From NCBI GenBank assembly GCA_030652995.1, contig JAUSAG010000015.1, positions 55,111-119,110 on the forward strand: a DNA stretch of 64,000 bases, read 5' to 3'. Made by a program: the position numbers and the translations under genes. How positions within the stretch are numbered: position 1 is the first letter of the stretch; the number at the start of each line of letters is the position of its first letter. Of this stretch, positions 16,657 to 26,332 are shown in pieces. The DNA is from Methylotenera sp. GTDB lineage: Bacteria; Pseudomonadota; Gammaproteobacteria; Burkholderiales; Methylophilaceae. The notes below the pieces were generated by a model, which saw only the letters and a list, made by a program, of their open reading frames with translations, was not told where the DNA came from and ran no database searches.

Positions 16657-16968
16657 ATGTCTTTTAATTTAAATGCTGTTCAGTTGCGATACGTGTTCAA
16701 AAATCTTCTTTTAATTGCTGGATTAATCGCAATTTTCGTGTCTGTCACTCAGCAACATTTCGCGGCAGATGATGCCGAATCTTTCGGCAATGGCAAAGTG
16801 ACAGTTGTGCAGTTTGATAAAGATAATAACCGCGATAGCGGAGATAAAGCATTTATTGGAACCGTTGTATATCATCAAAATTCCGAAAAAAGTTCTATTT
16901 ACTACTTTTATAGTGCTAGGTATCAAGAGCCAACTTTACTGGTTCATCTAAAGCCCCCAAAAGCATAA
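16657..16968 (+). CDS. Small membrane-anchored or exported protein upstream of the efflux operon
   Basis: The protein has 103 residues from ATG 16657. The track start at 16573 is a TTG and adds an unlikely N-terminus. A hydrophobic segment (NLLLIAGLIAIFVSV) is followed by AADDAESFGNG, as in a signal anchor or signal peptide. The rest (KVTVVQFDKDNNRDSGD and TVVYHQNSEKSSIYYFYSA) is a small periplasmic domain. No ribosome site is clear. Its position 185 nt before a metal-efflux operon suggests an accessory or sensing protein. I do not recognise it. Confidence 0.5.
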   Translation: MSFNLNAVQLRYVFKNLLLIAGLIAIFVSVTQQHFAADDAESFGNGKVTVVQFDKDNNRDSGDKAFIGTVVYHQNSEKSSIYYFYSARYQEPTLLVHLKPPKA

Positions 16969-17153
16969 TTTTCAAATGGCTTAATTCTTGCAAGCTTAAT
17001 GATTAGGTTTGCTTGAATATACAAGCGCAGTCGTTGCTGATCCATATGATGGCTAGATCTAGACATCATGCGCACAGCGCGAAATCAATCTTAGTAATTT
17101 TTGTTACTAGTTAATTGTTATTAATTAGTTGAGATTATTCACACAGGAAAAAA

Positions 17154-18446
17154 TTGTTTATGCATAGTTTTGGTGCAAGAGAGCTGTTAGCATGCTCTAA
17201 AAAGGGTTATTTCATTTCAATTGTATTTTTTATGGCTGGGTTTACACACAGCCAGGTCGCGTATTCGGCACCAAGTTATAGCTTGCTGCAAATTGTGACC
17301 ATCGCAGCAGAACAAAACCCCTCAATCAATATTTCAAAAGCACGTGAAGACTCTGCCGCAGCATCTGTCATTACAGCGACTACTTTTGCTAATCCGCAAT
17401 TTGAAATTGGAGCAGGCCCTTCAAATTACATAACCCCGGGTGGGCAAGGTAACAATCGTAACTGGGGTATGGCGTTATCACAGCCTTTAGATTTCCCCAG
17501 TGTGCGCAATGCCAGAAGAGAATTTGCTGAAAGCAATGTGCAGGTGGCAACGCTAGGTATTGAACTCACAAAAACGAGTGTACGTGCACGTGTAAAAAGT
17601 GCTTTTTACGATGTATTGCAACGTCAGGCAGTACTTGAAATTGCAGAAACGGATCGTAATTTACTCAAAGATATCCGTGAACGTATCAAATTACGCGTCG
17701 ATGTTGGTGAATCTCCAAAGTACGAACTGATTAAAGCCGATACTGAGTCATTGGCAGCAGAACGAGATTATCAGGTAGCCCGAGTGAGGGTTACCGAAGC
17801 CAAAGCGTATCTGCGCGGCTTGATCGGTGCTGCAGTGCCAGAGGATTACGATCTCGCTGGCGAATTGCCGCTAAGTTCAAGTTTGCCGGGTATTGACGAC
17901 ATTCGTGATCGAATCAATGACGCTACACAGTTGAAGCAAATCCGTGCCGCGATCAAAACTTCTGAGGCAAACTTGCGCCTGCAGGAACAATTAGTGAATC
18001 CAGGTTTGACCGTTCGTGCCGGCATTGAGCAGGATCCTGATTTACGCCAGCTGCGCCTAGGTATTTTAATTCCGATTCCGGTTTGGGATAAGCGTACCGG
18101 CCCGATTGCACAAGCAGCGGCAGAAGTCAGAGAAGCGAATGCAATTTTGAGTGAGCGTGAACTGGCGATTAAGCGTGATATTGAATCTGCCTATCAGCGC
18201 TATTTAATTGCACAACAGCAGGTTGCCGCATTTGAGAATGGATTGCTATCACAGGCTGAGGCCGTGTTCAAAGTGGCTGAAGCTGCTTACCGCTTTGGCG
18301 AGCGCGGTATTCTGGATTACCTTGATGCGCAGCGTACCAAGCGTGTTGTGAGAAAAGACTATTTATCTGCGCGTTACGAATATATCAATACCATGCTGGA
18401 AATTGAACGCTTGCTTGGCTATGAACTTTTGGAGGTTAAATCTTAA
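17154..18446 (+). CDS. Outer membrane efflux protein, CzcC/CusC (TolC) family
   Basis: The 430-residue protein has a signal peptide (to about residue 39, QVAYSA) and two repeats of the TolC-type outer membrane efflux fold, rich in alanine and coiled coil. It forms the trunk from the periplasm through the outer membrane for an RND pump. The track start TTG 17154 has AGGA five bases upstream, better spaced than for the ATG at 17160, so TTG may be the true start. The stop overlaps the ATG of the next gene by one base, showing translational coupling. It completes a three-gene tripartite efflux set. Confidence 0.88.
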   Translation: MFMHSFGARELLACSKKGYFISIVFFMAGFTHSQVAYSAPSYSLLQIVTIAAEQNPSINISKAREDSAAASVITATTFANPQFEIGAGPSNYITPGGQGNNRNWGMALSQPLDFPSVRNARREFAESNVQVATLGIELTKTSVRARVKSAFYDVLQRQAVLEIAETDRNLLKDIRERIKLRVDVGESPKYELIKADTESLAAERDYQVARVRVTEAKAYLRGLIGAAVPEDYDLAGELPLSSSLPGIDDIRDRINDATQLKQIRAAIKTSEANLRLQEQLVNPGLTVRAGIEQDPDLRQLRLGILIPIPVWDKRTGPIAQAAAEVREANAILSERELAIKRDIESAYQRYLIAQQQVAAFENGLLSQAEAVFKVAEAAYRFGERGILDYLDAQRTKRVVRKDYLSARYEYINTMLEIERLLGYELLEVKS

Positions 18447-19630
18447 TGACTGCTACATCTATGTTTGCAAATACGTTTTCAAATGCTTTACCAAGCAAAA
18501 AAATGTTTCTCGCTTTATTGACAGCCAGCTTTTTAATGGCAGGCTGTAATGCAAAAGAAGAAGCGCCAGTTGAAGCTAAGGTTGTTGATCCGAATATTGT
18601 GGAAATCACAGAGCAACTGGCAAAGCAGATACAACTGCATACGATAGGCAATATCGAAATGCGCGGCACTTTGCGCGTGCCCGGCAGCATCCAGGTGGAT
18701 GAGCAGCGCATGGCGAGAATCGGCGCCTCAGTCACTGGCCGTATTAAAGATATTGAAGCAACGCTTGGTCAGAATGTTAAGAATGGACAAGTACTCGCGA
18801 CACTCAACAGTACTGAGTTAGCACAAAATCAGCTCGTTTATATCAAAGCTTCGCAGCAAATTGGCTTGCAATCGAAAGCGGTAGAGCGTGCACGCTTACT
18901 GCAAGAAGCTGATGTAATCGGTGCGGCTGAATTACAACGCCGCGAAGCTGAGCTAAGCGCAGCACAAGCCGAGTTAAATGCCGCACGCGACCAGTTACTG
19001 GTATTGGGGATGAGTGAATCTGCGATTAATAAACTGACGCAGACAGGACAAATCCGCTCTTACAGCAATGTGGTATCGCGTATTTCAGGCACGGTGATCA
19101 GCCGCAAGGTTAATCTAGGGCAAGTTGTGCAGCCGGCTGAAGAGCTATTTATAATTGCCGATCTTTCTCATGTCTGGGTCGTTGCTGAAATTCCTGAGCA
19201 GCAGATAGATCTGATTCAAGTGGGTGAGGAGGTTGTGGTTGAAATTCCAGCTTTAGGTGGTAAGCAATATAAAGCCAAGCTGATTTACGAAGGTGATGTG
19301 GTCAACCCGGAAACCAGAACTGTGACTGTACGTTCTGATTTGACAAACGATGATCGTGAAATCAAGCCGGATATGCTGGTTTCAATGCTGATTCAATCGC
19401 ACTCGGAATCAAAGCTGGCCTTGCCACTACAGAGCATTGTTAGAGAAAACGATACCACCTATGTTTACGTGCAACTTGCACCAAACAAGTTCCGACTGCG
19501 TGAAGTTGAATTGGGGCAGGAACATGAAGGTATGGTGACCATCGTGAATGGTGTGTCCGAGGGTGAAATCGTGGTCGCTGATGGCGCATTCCATGTGAAT
19601 AACGAACGCAAACGCAAAGAATTGGAGTAA
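18446..19630 (+). CDS. Periplasmic adaptor (membrane fusion) lipoprotein, CzcB/CusB family
   Basis: The 394-residue protein has a lipobox signal (SFLMAGC at about 29-35), so it is anchored at the membrane. It then has an RND-adaptor layout: a lipoyl half-motif (IGASVTGRIKDIEATLGQNVKNGQ), a coiled-coil hairpin (residues about 140-190), and beta-barrel and membrane-proximal domains (VNPETRTVTVRSDL). It links the RND pump to the outer membrane channel. The start overlaps the stop of the czcC-like gene by 1 nt. No metal-binding histidine-rich stretch like that of CzcB was seen. Confidence 0.88.
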   Translation: MTATSMFANTFSNALPSKKMFLALLTASFLMAGCNAKEEAPVEAKVVDPNIVEITEQLAKQIQLHTIGNIEMRGTLRVPGSIQVDEQRMARIGASVTGRIKDIEATLGQNVKNGQVLATLNSTELAQNQLVYIKASQQIGLQSKAVERARLLQEADVIGAAELQRREAELSAAQAELNAARDQLLVLGMSESAINKLTQTGQIRSYSNVVSRISGTVISRKVNLGQVVQPAEELFIIADLSHVWVVAEIPEQQIDLIQVGEEVVVEIPALGGKQYKAKLIYEGDVVNPETRTVTVRSDLTNDDREIKPDMLVSMLIQSHSESKLALPLQSIVRENDTTYVYVQLAPNKFRLREVELGQEHEGMVTIVNGVSEGEIVVADGAFHVNNERKRKELE

Positions 19631-19633
19631 TGC

Positions 19634-22600
19634 ATGATTGAATCTCTAATTCGGATGGCGCTTAAACAGCGCCTGATAGTGATGGTGTTTGCAGTCGCGC
19701 TTATGATTGCAGGCATATTTGCATTACAAAGACTTTCTGTGGATGCGTTTCCGGATGTAACCAATGTACAGGTGCAGATCGCGACGCAGGCAACCGGTAA
19801 GTCACCGGAAGAAGTTGAGCGCTTTATTACCGTGCCGCTGGAAATCAGCATGACCGGCTTGCCGGGCTTGATAGAAATGCGTTCGCTCAACCGTAATGGC
19901 TTATCTTTGATTACGCTGGTATTCACCGAAAAAACGGATGTTTATTTTGCGCGTCAGCTCGTGATGGAACGGCTGATGGAAGTCATGGAAAAAATGCCGC
20001 AGGGCGTCACGCCGATTCTAGGCCCTGTTGCAACTGGCTTAGGTGAGGTTTATCAATATACTTTGGATAAACCCGGTGACGGTGAAAAAGAGCTAACAGT
20101 TGAAGATCTCACTGAACGCCGTGCTATTCAGGACTGGGTGGTCAGGCCATTGCTGCGTGGTATTCCTGGCGTAGCTGAAATCAACTCGCAAGGTGGTTAC
20201 GTTAAGCAATATCAGGCACTGGTTAACCCAGACCGTATGAACCACTATGGCTTAAAATTGCAGGATATCTACATGGCATTGGCTAAAAACAATGCCAACA
20301 GCGGCGGCGGTGTATTGCCGCAATTCGCCGAGCAGTATCTGATTCGTGGTGTGGGTCTGATTGAAAATCTGGATGACATTCGTAATATCGTACTGAAAGA
20401 GCAAAACGGCGTACCGGTGTTTATGCGCGATATTGCTGAGGTAAAACTTGGGCATGAAGTACGAGTTGGTGCCGTGTTGAAAAACGGTTATACCGAGTCA
20501 GTGGGCGGCATTGTAATCATGATGCGTGCCGGTAACGCTAAAGAAGTGGTAAGCCGTGTTAAAGATCGTGTACAAGAAATCAACGAAAAAGGCATGCTAC
20601 CACATGGCTTGCAGATTGTGCCTTACTATGACCGTAGTGAGCTGGTAGATGCAGCGCTGTTGACAGTGACCAAGGTGCTGATCGAAGGCATTATTCTGGT
20701 GGTTTTTATACTATTCCTGTTCTTGGGTGATGTGCGCTCCAGCATTATTGTGGTGGCAACGCTCATACTAACGCCGCTGATCACGTTTATGGCGATGAAT
20801 TACTACGGCATTTCTGCCAACTTGATGTCATTGGGCGGCTTGGCGATTGCGATCGGCCTCATGGTCGATGGTTCGGTGGTGGTGGTTGAGAACGCCTTCC
20901 ACCATTTAGGGCACAGGCAAAACGAGAGCAAGGTGCGCGTGGTGCTGGAGGCCGCGAGTGAAGTCGCTACGCCGGTATTGTTTGGTGTAGGTATTATCAT
21001 TCTGGTGTTCTTGCCGCTCATGACGCTGGAAGGTATGGAAGGCAAGATGTTTGCGCCGCTGGCGATGACGATTGCAATCGCCTTGTTTGTATCACTGGTG
21101 ATTTCACTCACTTTATCACCGGTACTTTGTTCTTACATTCTTAAGGGCGGTTCAGGCGAAGACACCAAGCTGATTCAATCAATTAAAACCCCTTATTTAA
21201 AGCTGCTGAACTGGGCGCTGACGAATGATAAAAAAACCATTGCAACAGCAACAGCAGTGTTCGTTATGTCCTTATTGGTGGTGCCGCTTCTGGGTACCTC
21301 TTTTATTCCTGAAATGAAAGAGGGGTCGATTGTGCCGGGAATTAACCGTGTGCCGAATATCTCGCTTGAAGAGTCTATTAAGATGGAGAACGAGGCCATG
21401 CGGCTGATTATGGAAAAGGTGCCCGGCGTTAAATCTGCAATGTCTGGTATCGGTCGCGGTGAAAGCCCGGCTGACCCGCAGGCGCAGAATGAATCTACGC
21501 CGATTGTGAGCTTGAAACCAAGGGATGAATGGCCAGAAGGCTGGACGCAGGATGATATTGCCGACAAGATGACGGAAGTGTTATCTGAAGGCTTGCCGGG
21601 CGTGCAGATTGTGATGGCGCAGCCGATTTCAGACCGTGTGGACGAACTGTTGACCGGTGTTAGATCGGACGTGGCGGTGAAGGTGTTTGGTGACGACATG
21701 GCCAAGCTAAAAAGCAAGGCTGATGAAATTGCCAAAATTGCCGGCACTGTGCCAGGTGCAGTTGACCTGCGTGTAGAAAAAGTATCAGGTCAGCAATACC
21801 TTAATATCACGATTAACCGTCAGGCGATTGCGCGTCAGGGCATTAATGCCTCAGACATTCACGACATCATTGAAACTGCGATTGGCGGTAAGGTTGCCAC
21901 CGAGATTTATGAAGGTGAGCGCAGGTTCTCCGGTGCGGTGCGTTTCCCTGAAAGTTTCAGGGATAACACCGAAGCGATCGGTAATATACTCGTGACTTCG
22001 CCAAATGGCTCACGTGTTGCATTGAGTGATCTGGCCAAGATTGAAATTAAAGATGGTCCCGCGCAAATCAGTCGCGAGTTAGGTAAACGCCGTATTGTGG
22101 TGGCGATTAACGTAAGAGATCGTGACCTGGGCGGTTTTGTTGCTGAATTACAGCAAACGCTGGATAAGCAGCTCAAACTGCCGGATGGTTATTATCTTGA
22201 GTACGGTGGCCAGTTTCAGAACATGGAGCGCGCTTTAAATCACCTGATGATCATTGTGCCAATTACGATTGCGGCGATTTTCTTCCTGCTGTTCCTGCTG
22301 TTTAATTCAGTACGCTACGCCACGATGATTATCATGATTCTGCCGTTTGCCTCGATAGGCGGTATTTTTGCGCTGCTTGTCACCGGTGAGTACCTCTCAG
22401 TGCCAGCATCAGTTGGTTTCATCGCCTTATGGGGTATTGCGGTGCTGAACGGTGTGGTGCTTGTATCTTATATACGTTCATTACGCGATGAAGGCAAAGG
22501 CCAGATTGAATCGATTGTAGAAGGCTGTAAACAAAGGTTCAGGCCGGTGATGATGACGGCAACAGTAGCCATGCTGGCGTTGGTGCCATTCCTGTTTGCA

Positions 22601-22735
22601 ACAGGCCCAGGTTCTGAAATTCAGCGGCCGCTGGCGATTGTGGTGATTGGCGGCCTGATCAGCTCAACACTACTGACACTGGTCGTGGTGCCAACCCTGT
22701 ACCGCAGGTTTGAAGAATCAAGAATCGAAGCATAA
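19634..22735 (+). CDS. RND heavy-metal efflux pump, CzcA/CusA (HME) family
   Basis: At 1033 residues this is the normal length for an HME-RND proton-driven inner membrane pump, with 12 expected membrane helices. The family motif in helix 4 reads AIGLMVDGSVVVVEN. It keeps the essential Asp and Glu but combines the AIG of Cu/Ag pumps with the DG of Zn/Co/Cd pumps, so the substrate cannot be read off with confidence. It follows the adaptor gene by 3 nt. Its next neighbour is a PII-type protein, an arrangement seen for metal-efflux operons. Likely substrates are divalent cations or copper/silver. Confidence 0.9.
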   Translation: MIESLIRMALKQRLIVMVFAVALMIAGIFALQRLSVDAFPDVTNVQVQIATQATGKSPEEVERFITVPLEISMTGLPGLIEMRSLNRNGLSLITLVFTEKTDVYFARQLVMERLMEVMEKMPQGVTPILGPVATGLGEVYQYTLDKPGDGEKELTVEDLTERRAIQDWVVRPLLRGIPGVAEINSQGGYVKQYQALVNPDRMNHYGLKLQDIYMALAKNNANSGGGVLPQFAEQYLIRGVGLIENLDDIRNIVLKEQNGVPVFMRDIAEVKLGHEVRVGAVLKNGYTESVGGIVIMMRAGNAKEVVSRVKDRVQEINEKGMLPHGLQIVPYYDRSELVDAALLTVTKVLIEGIILVVFILFLFLGDVRSSIIVVATLILTPLITFMAMNYYGISANLMSLGGLAIAIGLMVDGSVVVVENAFHHLGHRQNESKVRVVLEAASEVATPVLFGVGIIILVFLPLMTLEGMEGKMFAPLAMTIAIALFVSLVISLTLSPVLCSYILKGGSGEDTKLIQSIKTPYLKLLNWALTNDKKTIATATAVFVMSLLVVPLLGTSFIPEMKEGSIVPGINRVPNISLEESIKMENEAMRLIMEKVPGVKSAMSGIGRGESPADPQAQNESTPIVSLKPRDEWPEGWTQDDIADKMTEVLSEGLPGVQIVMAQPISDRVDELLTGVRSDVAVKVFGDDMAKLKSKADEIAKIAGTVPGAVDLRVEKVSGQQYLNITINRQAIARQGINASDIHDIIETAIGGKVATEIYEGERRFSGAVRFPESFRDNTEAIGNILVTSPNGSRVALSDLAKIEIKDGPAQISRELGKRRIVVAINVRDRDLGGFVAELQQTLDKQLKLPDGYYLEYGGQFQNMERALNHLMIIVPITIAAIFFLLFLLFNSVRYATMIIMILPFASIGGIFALLVTGEYLSVPASVGFIALWGIAVLNGVVLVSYIRSLRDEGKGQIESIVEGCKQRFRPVMMTATVAMLALVPFLFATGPGSEIQRPLAIVVIGGLISSTLLTLVVVPTLYRRFEESRIEA

Positions 22736-22739
22736 TGCA

Positions 22740-22791
22740 CAAAATAATCATACAAAAGATAATCATACAAAAGATAATCATGCAAAAGATA
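22740..22791 (+). repeat. 15-bp tandem repeat between pump gene and PII gene
   Basis: The unit CAAAAGATAATCATA is present about 3.5 times, with the first unit missing two bases. It starts 5 nt after the pump stop and ends just before the ribosome site of the next gene, AAAGGAG. Confidence 0.8.
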
Positions 22792-22805
22792 AAGGAGTTT
22801 CTGTA

Positions 22806-23141
22806 ATGAAAGAAATCAAAGCAGTAATACAACCGCACCGCTTGCCAAAAATCCGTTCAGCTCTGCGTAATATCAAGGCATTTCCGGGGATGACCATCAG
22901 TAAAGTGGAAGGCTGCGGCCACTATGTGGTAAAACCAGAGCAAGGAATCAGGGAAGAGTTAACTGATTACAGTCCTAAAATTCATATTGAAATGATCGTC
23001 CCTGATGAAATGCTCGAAGGCGTGCTGCAGATTATTGTAGAAGTAGGGCATACCGGGCAGGTTGGCGATGGTATTGTATGGGTAACATCGGTAGAACGTT
23101 TTATCAGGTTATCTGAGCAGATTAAAGTGATTGATTGTTAA
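22806..23141 (+). CDS. PII-like signalling protein linked to metal efflux
   Basis: The 111-residue protein has the PII fold signature (IKAVIQPHRLPKIRSALRNI, then MIVPDEMLEGVLQIIVEVGHTG and GDGIVWVTSVERFIRL). The T-loop region (VEGCGHYVVKPEQGIREEL) differs from GlnB/GlnK and lacks the usual uridylylated tyrosine context. This matches the divergent PII subgroup reported next to CusA/CzcA pumps. The ATG at 22806 has an AAAGGAG site; the track start at 22710 reads through the tandem repeat and is unlikely. It may sense nucleotides or metals for the efflux system. Confidence 0.85.
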   Translation: MKEIKAVIQPHRLPKIRSALRNIKAFPGMTISKVEGCGHYVVKPEQGIREELTDYSPKIHIEMIVPDEMLEGVLQIIVEVGHTGQVGDGIVWVTSVERFIRLSEQIKVIDC

Positions 23142-23310
23142 GTAACTAGATTGTTAGAAAATAAATTGCCTAACTGAACACCGCAGTCAGAAGTAAGATG
23201 GCTGAGATTTAATTATTAATCCCTTGTTTATGTTTTGATAGCCAAATCTATTAAATTGTTAGTTCCCAAGGTTGTCTAGCAATTTTGACACCCTAATTTA
23301 ATAAGATAAA

Positions 23311-23844
23311 CCCCCGGCTCTGCCGAGGGACTCACCAAGGTTTGACCTATACGTCGGTCGCCTTGAAACTTCCATCTCTACCAAAAGAAGGAGTTTCAAG
23401 ATAAAAGAGTACCAAAGTTTAAGTCATAAAAGGTGGGATTGTAAGTATCACGTAGTATTTATACCAAAGTGTCGAAAGAAAGCTATTTATGGCGCGTTGC
23501 GAAAGCATCTCGGTGAAATATTTCGTGAATTGGCACAGCAAAGAGAATGTGATGTAGTAGAAGGGCATCTGATGCAGGATCACGTGCATATGTGCTTAAG
23601 CGTACCGCCCAAGTACTCAGTATCGAACATCGTTGGTTTTATCAAAGGAAAAAGTGCGATATCGATAGCTCGGCAATTTGGAGGGCGTCAGAGAAATTTT
23701 ACTGGGGAAGTTTTTGGGCGCGAGGCTACTTTGTCTCAACAGTCGGATTAGAAGAGGAAATGGTAAGAGCGTATATACGTCACCAAGAGAAAGAAGATGA
23801 CCACTACGATCAAATGAAGTTAGGGGTATAGTCGCCTTCAGGCG
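23311..23844 (+). mobile_element. IS200/IS605-like element, decayed
   Basis: The element is bounded by subterminal hairpins typical of the IS200 group: the left (23311-23329) is a GC-rich stem with a TCT loop, CCCCCGGC-TCT-GCCGAGGG with one mismatch. The right (23833-23844) is CGCC-TTCA-GGCG. Between them lies one transposase gene. No terminal inverted repeats or target duplications are expected for this group. Exact ends are uncertain by some bases. Confidence 0.75.
23401..23831 (+). pseudogene. tnpA: IS200-type Y1 transposase TnpA, frameshifted, start codon lost
   Basis: Translation from 23401 gives KEYQSLSHKRWDCKYHVVFIPKC onward with HLMQDHVHMCLSVPPKYSVS, carrying the HUH metal site (DHVHM), then FIKGKSAISIARQFGG. 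The frame then shifts: the expected end FWARGYFVSTVG is in another frame, consistent with loss of one T in the run at about 23710. The position of the start codon is ATA, not ATG, although a strong AAGGAG site lies 8 nt upstream. Both changes point to an inactive copy. A sequencing error in the T-run could explain the shift but not the ATA. Confidence 0.8.
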
Positions 23845-23914
23845 CATGGGTTGGGGGTGTAAGAAATTCTGTGTAAATGCTGATTGAGTGCATTAATTTA
23901 ATTTTGGCTACTGA

Positions 23915-25393
23915 ATGATTAACATAATAAAACAAAACTGGCTCTCTAATGTTCGTGGCGATGTGCTTGCAGGCCTCGTCGTTGCTCTGGCGCTTATTCC
24001 GGAGGCTATTGCTTTTTCAATTATTGCAGGCGTGGATCCTAAAGTGGGCCTGTATGCCTCTTTCTGTATTGCGGTTGTTATCTCTTTTGTCGGTGGCCGC
24101 CCAGGCATGATTTCTGCCGCAACGGGGGCTATGGCGCTACTTATGGTGACTTTGGTTAAAGATCACGGTCTGCAATACTTGCTAGCGGCGACCTTGCTGA
24201 CTGGCGTGATACAGATTGTATTTGGCTATATAAAGCTAGGTTCTTTAATGCGCTTTGTTTCACGTTCAGTAGTGACGGGCTTTGTGAATGCGCTGGCAAT
24301 ACTCATTTTTATGGCACAACTACCAGAGCTCACTAATGTTACCTGGCACGTTTACGCCATGACTGCGGCTGGTCTTGGCATTATTTACCTATTCCCCTAC
24401 ATTACTAAATCAATTCCATCACCATTGGTGACTATTGTGGTGCTGACTGGCGTTGCGATGTATTTTAATATGGATATTCGTACGGTAGGCGACATGGGCG
24501 AGTTGCCTGATACGCTGCCAATATTTCTTTGGCCAGATGTACCATTGAATTTTGAAACACTTGCCATTGTGTTTCCATATTCTGTGTCTTTGGCCGTGGT
24601 TGGGCTACTGGAATCGTTAATGACTGCAACTATTGTGGATGACTTGACCGATACCTCCAGTGATAAAAACCGTGAATGTAAGGGTCAAGGCCTAGCTAAT
24701 ATCGGTGCTGGCTTATTGGGGGGCATGGCAGGTTGCGCCATGATCGGGCAATCCATTATCAATGTGAAATCTGGTGGGCGCACGCGGTTATCTACTTTTA
24801 CCGCCGGTATTGTATTACTAATGCTGGTGGTTTTTTTAGGGTCGTGGGTGTCGAAAATACCGATGGCGGCCTTGGTTGCGGTGATGATTATGGTGTCAAT
24901 TGGTACGTTTAGCTGGAGTTCATTAAGCAATCTTAGAACGCATCCATTGAGTACTAGTGTTGTGATGGTTGCGACCGTCGTTGTCGTCGTGGCTACACAC
25001 AACTTGGCTTATGGCGTATTGGTCGGTGTGTTGCTGGCAGGCTTGTTTTTTGCAAACAAGGTTGGGCAGTTTCTGTTGGTAAGTTCTGAGGTTGATAACG
25101 ATAACACCTTGCGTACCTATAAGGTCGTGGGGCAAGTCTTTTTTACCTCTGCTGATAAATTTGTATCCTATTTTGATTTTAAAGAAGCCATCGATAAAGT
25201 TGTGATTGATTTAACGCATGCGCACTTTTGGGACATTACCTCAGTGAGCGCGTTAGATAAGGTTGTGATTAAGTTTCGTCGAGAAGGTACCGAAGTTGAG
25301 GTGATCGGCATGAATGAGGCAAGTGCTACCATCGTTGATCGCTTTGCAGTGCATGATAAACCCGATGTTGTAGATAATTTAATGGCACATTAA
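23915..25393 (+). CDS. SulP-family inorganic anion transporter with STAS domain
   Basis: The 492-residue membrane protein matches SulP: an N-terminal [26 protein letters not shown] motif, about 10-12 helices, a [14 protein letters not shown] motif, and a C-terminal STAS domain ([17 protein letters not shown] to about 490). SulP proteins carry sulfate, bicarbonate or related anions, usually with Na+ or H+. Here the STAS domain is short. The downstream universal stress gene is 12 nt away, forming a pair often seen for bicarbonate-type SulP proteins. Substrate is not deducible from sequence alone. Confidence 0.88.
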   Translation: MINIIKQNWLSNVRGDVLAGLVVALALIPEAIAFSIIAGVDPKVGLYASFCIAVVISFVGGRPGMISAATGAMALLMVTLVKDHGLQYLLAATLLTGVIQIVFGYIKLGSLMRFVSRSVVTGFVNALAILIFMAQLPELTNVTWHVYAMTAAGLGIIYLFPYITKSIPSPLVTIVVLTGVAMYFNMDIRTVGDMGELPDTLPIFLWPDVPLNFETLAIVFPYSVSLAVVGLLESLMTATIVDDLTDTSSDKNRECKGQGLANIGAGLLGGMAGCAMIGQSIINVKSGGRTRLSTFTAGIVLLMLVVFLGSWVSKIPMAALVAVMIMVSIGTFSWSSLSNLRTHPLSTSVVMVATVVVVVATHNLAYGVLVGVLLAGLFFANKVGQFLLVSSEVDNDNTLRTYKVVGQVFFTSADKFVSYFDFKEAIDKVVIDLTHAHFWDITSVSALDKVVIKFRREGTEVEVIGMNEASATIVDRFAVHDKPDVVDNLMAH

Positions 25394-25404
25394 AGGAAAA
25401 AACA

Positions 25405-26265
25405 ATGACAAATGTAGTTGCTTGTATAGATGGTTCAAATATCACGCCCGCAGTTTGTGATTATGCGGCGTGGGCTAGCTTGCGCCTAGGCGCACCACTA
25501 AAATTTCTACATGTGCTGGATAAAGCCGAGTACCCAACTGCGCCAAAAAATTTAAGTGGTAATATTGGTTTGGGTAGTCGCGAATCCTTATTAAGTGAAC
25601 TGACAGCGCTAGATGAAAAACGCGGCAAAATCGCTATGGAACATGGCCATCTCTTACTGGAAGAGGCCAAAGCTCGTGCACTGGCTTTTGGCATTACAGA
25701 CCCAATCTGCCGTCAACGGCATGGTGATCTGGTTGATACGCTGATAGAGATGGAAAATGACATTCGTTTACTGGTCATGGGTAAGCAAGGCTCAGTGGGC
25801 GATACCATAGGTGACCATGTAGGCAATAACCTTGAAAGAGTAGTGCGTACCATGCACCGCCCAATTTTAGTAACGCCGCAAACTTTTAAAGCGCCGAGCA
25901 GTATTATGATTGCTTTTGATGGTAGTGAGACTACCCGTAAAGGCGTTGAAATGGTGGCGGGTAGCCCGTTATTCAAAGGCTTGTTGTGTCACGTGGTGAT
26001 GGTAGGTGACGAGAGTAAAGCGCTGACTGAACACTTGAACTGGGCAAAAAATACGTTAGAATCGGCGACGGGTTTTACGGTCACGACTGCTGTATTGGCT
26101 GGCGAAGTGAAGCATGCTTTATGCAATTATCGCGATCAGCATGATATAGGCATGGTGGTGATGGGCGCTTACGGACACTCAAAAATCCGTCAGTTTCTGG
26201 TCGGTAGCACCACGACAAAAATGATTCAACATATTACGCAAGTGCCATTGCTATTATTGCGATAG
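25405..26265 (+). CDS. Tandem universal stress protein UspA
   Basis: The 286-residue protein contains two Usp domains (about 1-155 and 165-286). The nucleotide-binding pattern is visible in the second (VVMGAYGHSKIRQFLVGSTTTKMIQ), and the first has LLVMGKQGS. Such proteins bind ATP and modulate stress survival. It is cotranscribed with the SulP gene and has the site AAAGGAAAAA. A direct regulatory link to the transporter is inferred from pairing. Confidence 0.85.
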   Translation: MTNVVACIDGSNITPAVCDYAAWASLRLGAPLKFLHVLDKAEYPTAPKNLSGNIGLGSRESLLSELTALDEKRGKIAMEHGHLLLEEAKARALAFGITDPICRQRHGDLVDTLIEMENDIRLLVMGKQGSVGDTIGDHVGNNLERVVRTMHRPILVTPQTFKAPSSIMIAFDGSETTRKGVEMVAGSPLFKGLLCHVVMVGDESKALTEHLNWAKNTLESATGFTVTTAVLAGEVKHALCNYRDQHDIGMVVMGAYGHSKIRQFLVGSTTTKMIQHITQVPLLLLR

Positions 26266-26332
26266 TGTTCGTTTAAGTTTAAGGACATTGCTTGCTAGCT
26301 AGAGTTTGAGGTTAACTTGGATTTTAGACGAT

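Noticed and set aside
22710-22805. N-terminal extension of the PII protein through the tandem repeat
   Set aside because: The AAAGGAG site and PII family start both point to ATG 22806.
23497-23831. Two separate transposase fragments as independent genes
   Set aside because: They are the two halves of one IS200-type transposase in different frames.
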